Below are positions 60,209 to 64,000 of a DNA stretch of 64,000 nt, one piece after another. The DNA lies in the NCBI GenBank assembly GCA_002077045.2, contig KZ111147.1:1619635-1683634 (forward strand). The letters are read 5' to 3'. The translations under genes and the position numbers were made by a program. This DNA is from Rachicladosporium sp. CCFEE 5018. Lineage: Eukaryota > Ascomycota > Dothideomycetes > Cladosporiales > Cladosporiaceae. A model generated the notes under the pieces. That model saw only the letters and a list, made by a program, of their open reading frames with translations, searched no databases and was not told the origin of the DNA. Positions within the stretch are counted from its first letter, which is position 1. Each line of letters starts with the position of its first letter.

Positions 60209-63200
60209 ATGGCCGCAAAGGCGAACGGCTACACGAATGGCGTCAATGGCGCGCACCACCACACCGACCCTCATCGCTTCACTCGCTTCGCCGATGTCCC
60301 CGCCGTAATTGACATTCCCGTCAGCGGCGGAGATGGCGACGAGGTGGTCAACCTGGATCTGTCGGACCTCCTCGATGAGACCGACGAGCTATGTAGTCTC
60401 CTTGAGAACGAGGCTGCGGCCAAGACATATTGGATCACGATCGCACTGGCATATGCAAAGCAGCACAAGGTCGACATCGCCATCGACATGATCAAGCAGG
60501 GACTGGCTGCATACGAACGGTTACGATCAAAGTCGGAGGACAAGCTGAGCATGCTTACGTGCCTAGTATGGCTGCAGCTGTGGAGGAGTAGACGCACACG
60601 GCGTACGCGGCCAGAGTCAGATAGCGAGGACCCGCGAACCAAGGAGACGTTCCTCACTGAAGCAACTCAGACGCTCAATGAGGCTTCCAAGATCAGCCCC
60701 TCACATCCGCCGCTATATCTTGCACGAGGAGTCTTGTCGTTACTGCGCGCTGCATTGGTGACCGGTCAGCCTGGGCGAGGCCAGGGCGATCGAGCGTCGC
60801 ACCTTGGCGCAGCTGCAAAGTTCTTCGAAGATGCTCTACGGCACAGCCAGGGAAAGAGCGTGATGGCAATGCTGGGCAGAGCAAAGGCGCTGTACTCGAT
60901 GGGCAAGTTTGCCGACGCGCTTCAGCTATACCAGCGCGCACTGGAGAATGCGCCAGATCTGGTGGACCCGGACCCACGCATAGGCATCGGCTGCTGCTTG
61001 TGGGCGCTGGGGCACAAGGAGCATGCACATACTGCCTGGGAGCGATCGCTGGAGCTGAGCCCAAACTCGAACATTGCGCACACGCTACTTGGTCTGCACT
61101 ACCTCGATCAGGCCAGTCAGTACTCCACCACCGATGAGGCATTCGGCCCATTGTACAAGAAGGCAATGACAGTGCACACCCAGACGGCCTTCAAGATCAA
61201 CGACATGCAGCCGCTGACTTGCGCGACATTCGGCGGCTACTTCCTGCTGCGCAAAAACTGGGCGAACGTGGATAAGCTGGCAAAGCGTGCGGTGGAGCAG
61301 ACGGACATGACAGCAATAGCAAGTGATGGATGGTACCTCAGAGCGCGACAAGCACACTACCAGGATGATGTCGTAACTGCTGCAGACTGCTACAACAAGT
61401 CCGACTTGGCGAGAGGTGGAGATGAGAAGGGCTACACTCCAGCGAAGTTCGGCGCTGCTCAGCTACGAACACTGAACAATGACTTCGATGGCGCCAAGTT
61501 TCGACTCGAGAAAATTATCGCCCAGAATAGAAGCATCGAAGCCATGACGCTGCTGGGTATACTGCATGCGGAAGATGTGTTTACAAGCCAAGCTAGTGGC
61601 GGCAAGGAGGACAAAACGACAGAGCGGAGGAAGGCCATTGGGTTACTTGAGCAAGTACGGTCAGCATGGCGGGATCCCAAGCGAAAGATTACACCAGACT
61701 CTGCGGTCCTTCTAAACCTCGCACGTTTGTACGAGGCCGATGCTCCGGAAAAGAGTTTGCAATGCCTGCTACAAGTCGAGCAGATGGAGATTGATGACAT
61801 TCCCGAAGAGGACCGACCTGAAGGTCTTGATGATCCGGAAGAAGAGCGCAAAGCCAAACGCGCTCTGATCAGCCCACAATTGCTAAACAACATTGGCTGC
61901 TTCCACTTCTTCGGCGATCGGTATGCGCAGGCTCGGGAAGACTTCCAGACAGCATTGAACGCTTGCGTAAAGATGCAAGAGCGGGACGATCCCATCGACA
62001 CGGACGCGCTGGTCACTACGATCTCCTTCAACCTGGCTCGGACTTATGAAGTCGAAAACATGGACGATGAAGCGAAGACCGTATACAGCAGCTTACTGCA
62101 GCGTCATCCAGACTACATCGATGCCAGCATTCGCCTGTCGTACATTGCGTTGAACTCTGAGCCGGCGGAAGGTGCGAAGATGCTGAAGCAGCTGATGGAC
62201 TCAGATCCAAGCAATCTGCAGCTTCGGAGTCTGTACGGCTGGCATGTGAACAGATCGAAGCGGCGGACGCTGGCGCTAAATGAGGACGTCGAGCAAAAGC
62301 ACTACAAGAGCACGCTGCAGACATATGACAAGCATGATCTGTACTCTCTGACTGGCATGGGGAACTTGCATCTACAAGTCGCGCGCGAGATGCCGCGAGC
62401 TACTGATCAGGAGAAAGACAAGCGCAGTAGCATTTATCGCAGAGCCGTCGAATTCTACGACAAGGTCCTTACACTCGACTCGCGTAACGCTTATGCTGCA
62501 CAAGGCATGGGTATTGCACTGGCCGAAGACCGCAAGGACCTGCAGAACGCGATACAGATCCTCAGCAAGGTCCGTGAAAGCATCAAAGACTCCAGCGTGT
62601 ATCTCAATCTCGGGCACATCTTCGTCGAAGTCAAGCAGTTCGGTCGCTCAGTCGAGAATTACGAGCTTGCCCTTACGAAGACGAAGAGCTCAGATCCACA
62701 GCTCGCTGGTGTCCTTGCCTGCCTCGGACGCACCTGGCTTCTTCGAGCCAAGGCAGAGAAGCAAGAGACCCGACTCGAAGCCATGAAGACCTCGCTGGAC
62801 TACTCTCGTCGTGCACTCGAAGCAAGCAGAGGCGCGAAAGATGAGATCAACCACCGCTTTAACGTTGCCTTCGTGCAGATTCAGATCGCACAACTCATCA
62901 CTACACTCCCCGAAGCTCAGCGTAGCTTGGCTGACGTTGAGACCGCAAGTCACGACCTCGATGCTGCCATCACATCCTTGCAAGAGATTGCTCGATCGCC
63001 TCACCCTCCGTTCCCCAAGGGCGATATCGAAGCCCGCGCCAGCATGGGCAGGAACACGATGAAACGCCAGCTCACGACCGCGGCAGAGAAACAAGCCGAC
63101 TACGAGCGCAAGAACGCTTCACGTCTTGATGACGCGAGGAAGAAGCGCGAAGCTGAGATCCAGCGCCGGGAAGATGAGAAGCGCGCTGTAGCTGAAGCTG

Positions 63201-63835
63201 TTGAGGAGCGACAACGCAGAGTCGCTGAAGAGCGACAGCGGATGCGAGATGAGGATAAAGAGCTTATCGCCAGACGAATGGAGGAGGACAGAGCGAAGGA
63301 GGAGGCGGAGTATACGACCGACGCCGAGACTGGCGAGAAGAGGAAGCGGGAGAAGCGCAAGGCTGCGAAGCGGAAGAAGAAGGGTGAGGACGATGAGAGC
63401 GGCGATGGTGGCATTGTGGCTAGTGGCGAGGAGGCTGAAGAGGGTGCGAAGAAGCGGCGGAAGAAGGGACGGCGGAGTGCGAGGGAGAGCGTGGAGGCCA
63501 GTGGGTCTGGCGGTGAGGAGGGCGAGGGTGGTGCGGGGAGGCGGAAGAAGAAGCGGAGATTGGAGAGGAAGAGTGGGCGGGAGAGTAAGTTCAAGAGTGC
63601 AGACACGGTCGAGGAGTCCGATGAGGATGACGAGACTGCTGAAGCGAACGGCAATACTGGGACCGACGGGGAGGATAAGATGAGTGGTGTTGAGGAGGAG
63701 GTTGTCAGTAAGGCGAAGCCTAGGAAGTCTGCTGCGAGGGTTGTCGAGGATGATGACGACGACGATGAGGAGGGCGGAGATTCGGCACCCGTTCCTGCTG
63801 TCGAGGAAGGCGCTGATGTTGCGGCGGCGGATTGA
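60209..63835 (+). CDS. CTR9: CTR9, Paf1-complex TPR subunit
   Basis: A single exon of 1,208 residues. Ctr9 is the TPR scaffold of the Paf1 complex that travels with RNA polymerase II and is needed for H2B ubiquitination and H3 methylation. The start MAAKANGYTNGVNGAHHHTD is followed by VIDIPVSGGDGDEVVNLDLS. Tetratricopeptide repeats fill residues ~70-930 (for example AMLGRAKALYSMGKFADALQ, NIAHTLLGLHYLDQASQYST and VYLNLGHIFVEVKQFGRSVE). From ~950 a long charged helix leads to a Lys/Glu/Arg-rich, acidic disordered tail with many KR and SGG repeats, the usual Ctr9 C-terminus. The end AVEEGADVAAAD is acidic. It is intronless, which is common for this gene in Dothideomycetes as far as I recall. Confidence 0.95.
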   Translation: MAAKANGYTNGVNGAHHHTDPHRFTRFADVPAVIDIPVSGGDGDEVVNLDLSDLLDETDELCSLLENEAAAKTYWITIALAYAKQHKVDIAIDMIKQGLAAYERLRSKSEDKLSMLTCLVWLQLWRSRRTRRTRPESDSEDPRTKETFLTEATQTLNEASKISPSHPPLYLARGVLSLLRAALVTGQPGRGQGDRASHLGAAAKFFEDALRHSQGKSVMAMLGRAKALYSMGKFADALQLYQRALENAPDLVDPDPRIGIGCCLWALGHKEHAHTAWERSLELSPNSNIAHTLLGLHYLDQASQYSTTDEAFGPLYKKAMTVHTQTAFKINDMQPLTCATFGGYFLLRKNWANVDKLAKRAVEQTDMTAIASDGWYLRARQAHYQDDVVTAADCYNKSDLARGGDEKGYTPAKFGAAQLRTLNNDFDGAKFRLEKIIAQNRSIEAMTLLGILHAEDVFTSQASGGKEDKTTERRKAIGLLEQVRSAWRDPKRKITPDSAVLLNLARLYEADAPEKSLQCLLQVEQMEIDDIPEEDRPEGLDDPEEERKAKRALISPQLLNNIGCFHFFGDRYAQAREDFQTALNACVKMQERDDPIDTDALVTTISFNLARTYEVENMDDEAKTVYSSLLQRHPDYIDASIRLSYIALNSEPAEGAKMLKQLMDSDPSNLQLRSLYGWHVNRSKRRTLALNEDVEQKHYKSTLQTYDKHDLYSLTGMGNLHLQVAREMPRATDQEKDKRSSIYRRAVEFYDKVLTLDSRNAYAAQGMGIALAEDRKDLQNAIQILSKVRESIKDSSVYLNLGHIFVEVKQFGRSVENYELALTKTKSSDPQLAGVLACLGRTWLLRAKAEKQETRLEAMKTSLDYSRRALEASRGAKDEINHRFNVAFVQIQIAQLITTLPEAQRSLADVETASHDLDAAITSLQEIARSPHPPFPKGDIEARASMGRNTMKRQLTTAAEKQADYERKNASRLDDARKKREAEIQRREDEKRAVAEAVEERQRRVAEERQRMRDEDKELIARRMEEDRAKEEAEYTTDAETGEKRKREKRKAAKRKKKGEDDESGDGGIVASGEEAEEGAKKRRKKGRRSARESVEASGSGGEEGEGGAGRRKKKRRLERKSGRESKFKSADTVEESDEDDETAEANGNTGTDGEDKMSGVEEEVVSKAKPRKSAARVVEDDDDDDEEGGDSAPVPAVEEGADVAAAD

Positions 63836-63927
63836 GGCCGAGGCGTTGTAGACTTAGTGTAGCATTGTATGAATACACGAGTGTATCATAGCCCTTCTGG
63901 CAGGACATTCTCTCAAGGGCTCAGACG

Positions 63928-64000
63928 ATGGCCTCGACTGAGCAGATCAAGGTCAGGGTCGAAGAAGCCACCAATCGCAACCTTTGTCCTAGGCGGAGCC
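63928..64000 (+). CDS. Possible 5' end of another gene, cut by window edge
   Basis: An ATG at 63928 opens a frame (MASTEQIKVRVEEATNRNLC) that runs to the edge. It is only 92 bp after the CTR9 stop, short for a promoter. No family recognised; it may be chance. Confidence 0.22.
   Translation, partial: MASTEQIKVRVEEATNRNLCPRRS

Noticed and set aside
1..64000. CRISPR arrays, IS elements, prophage or transposase genes
   Set aside because: No direct-repeat arrays or transposase motifs are visible; the DNA is fungal and the only mobile-like sequence is the small inverted-repeat family.

Overview
The window is nuclear DNA of a filamentous ascomycete, most likely a Dothideomycete of the Capnodiales/Mycosphaerellales type. 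The basis is about 30 protein genes on both strands (roughly one per 2 kb), many short GT-AG introns (mostly 45-75 nt), and fungal families: KAR9, SLD2, AIM24, Hob3, a DUF3824 protein, HET-S/HeLo, CE5, S1/P1 nuclease, and an F-box style that from memory I associate with Capnodiales. There are no bacterial-type operons, CRISPR arrays or recognisable tRNAs. Two runs of exactly 100 N (2630-2729 and 53922-54021) are scaffold gaps of unknown true length. Exon joins were worked out by hand from splice signals, reading frame and family conservation; no alignment program was run.

Layout. 0-17 kb is core metabolism and cell biology: peptidyl-tRNA hydrolase (cut by the window edge), a flavin-reductase-like protein with a 21-nt microexon, a membrane/coiled-coil protein broken by a gap, a secreted S1/P1 nuclease, a fatty-acid-hydroxylase-superfamily enzyme, a Hob3 BAR protein with a large internal insertion, the arginine enzyme ArgJ, a second BAR protein, an alpha/beta hydrolase and mitochondrial AIM24. 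17-20 kb holds a CE5 cutinase-like protein lacking its catalytic serine, next to a HET-S-like HeLo protein ending in two amyloid-type pseudo-repeats. 20-34 kb has a DUF3824 protein, a mannosyltransferase, a pfkB/Mak32-like kinase, an F-box protein, SLD2, a C11orf54-like hydrolase and a multi-span membrane protein. A family of small, diverged inverted-repeat elements sits here, two of them inside introns.

34-41 kb has KAR9 and then a gene-poor stretch with two paralogous, tandem, six-cysteine small secreted proteins and a decayed copy of the 3' end of the neighbouring DUF1917 gene. 42-53 kb has DNA primase PRI1, allantoinase (two GATA-factor sites upstream), an MFS transporter, an F-box/LRR protein, a very divergent histone-H3-fold protein and a secreted alpha/beta hydrolase. 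53-64 kb has the last exon of ribosomal protein uL15, a gap, exocyst SEC8 (3' end lost in the gap), a seven-exon pyruvate decarboxylase and the Paf1-complex subunit CTR9.

Most genes are independent housekeeping units. The parts most likely to be accessory or new are the H3-like gene, the paired secreted proteins, the HET-S-like gene with the adjoining CE5 pseudoenzyme, and the intron-inserted repeat family.
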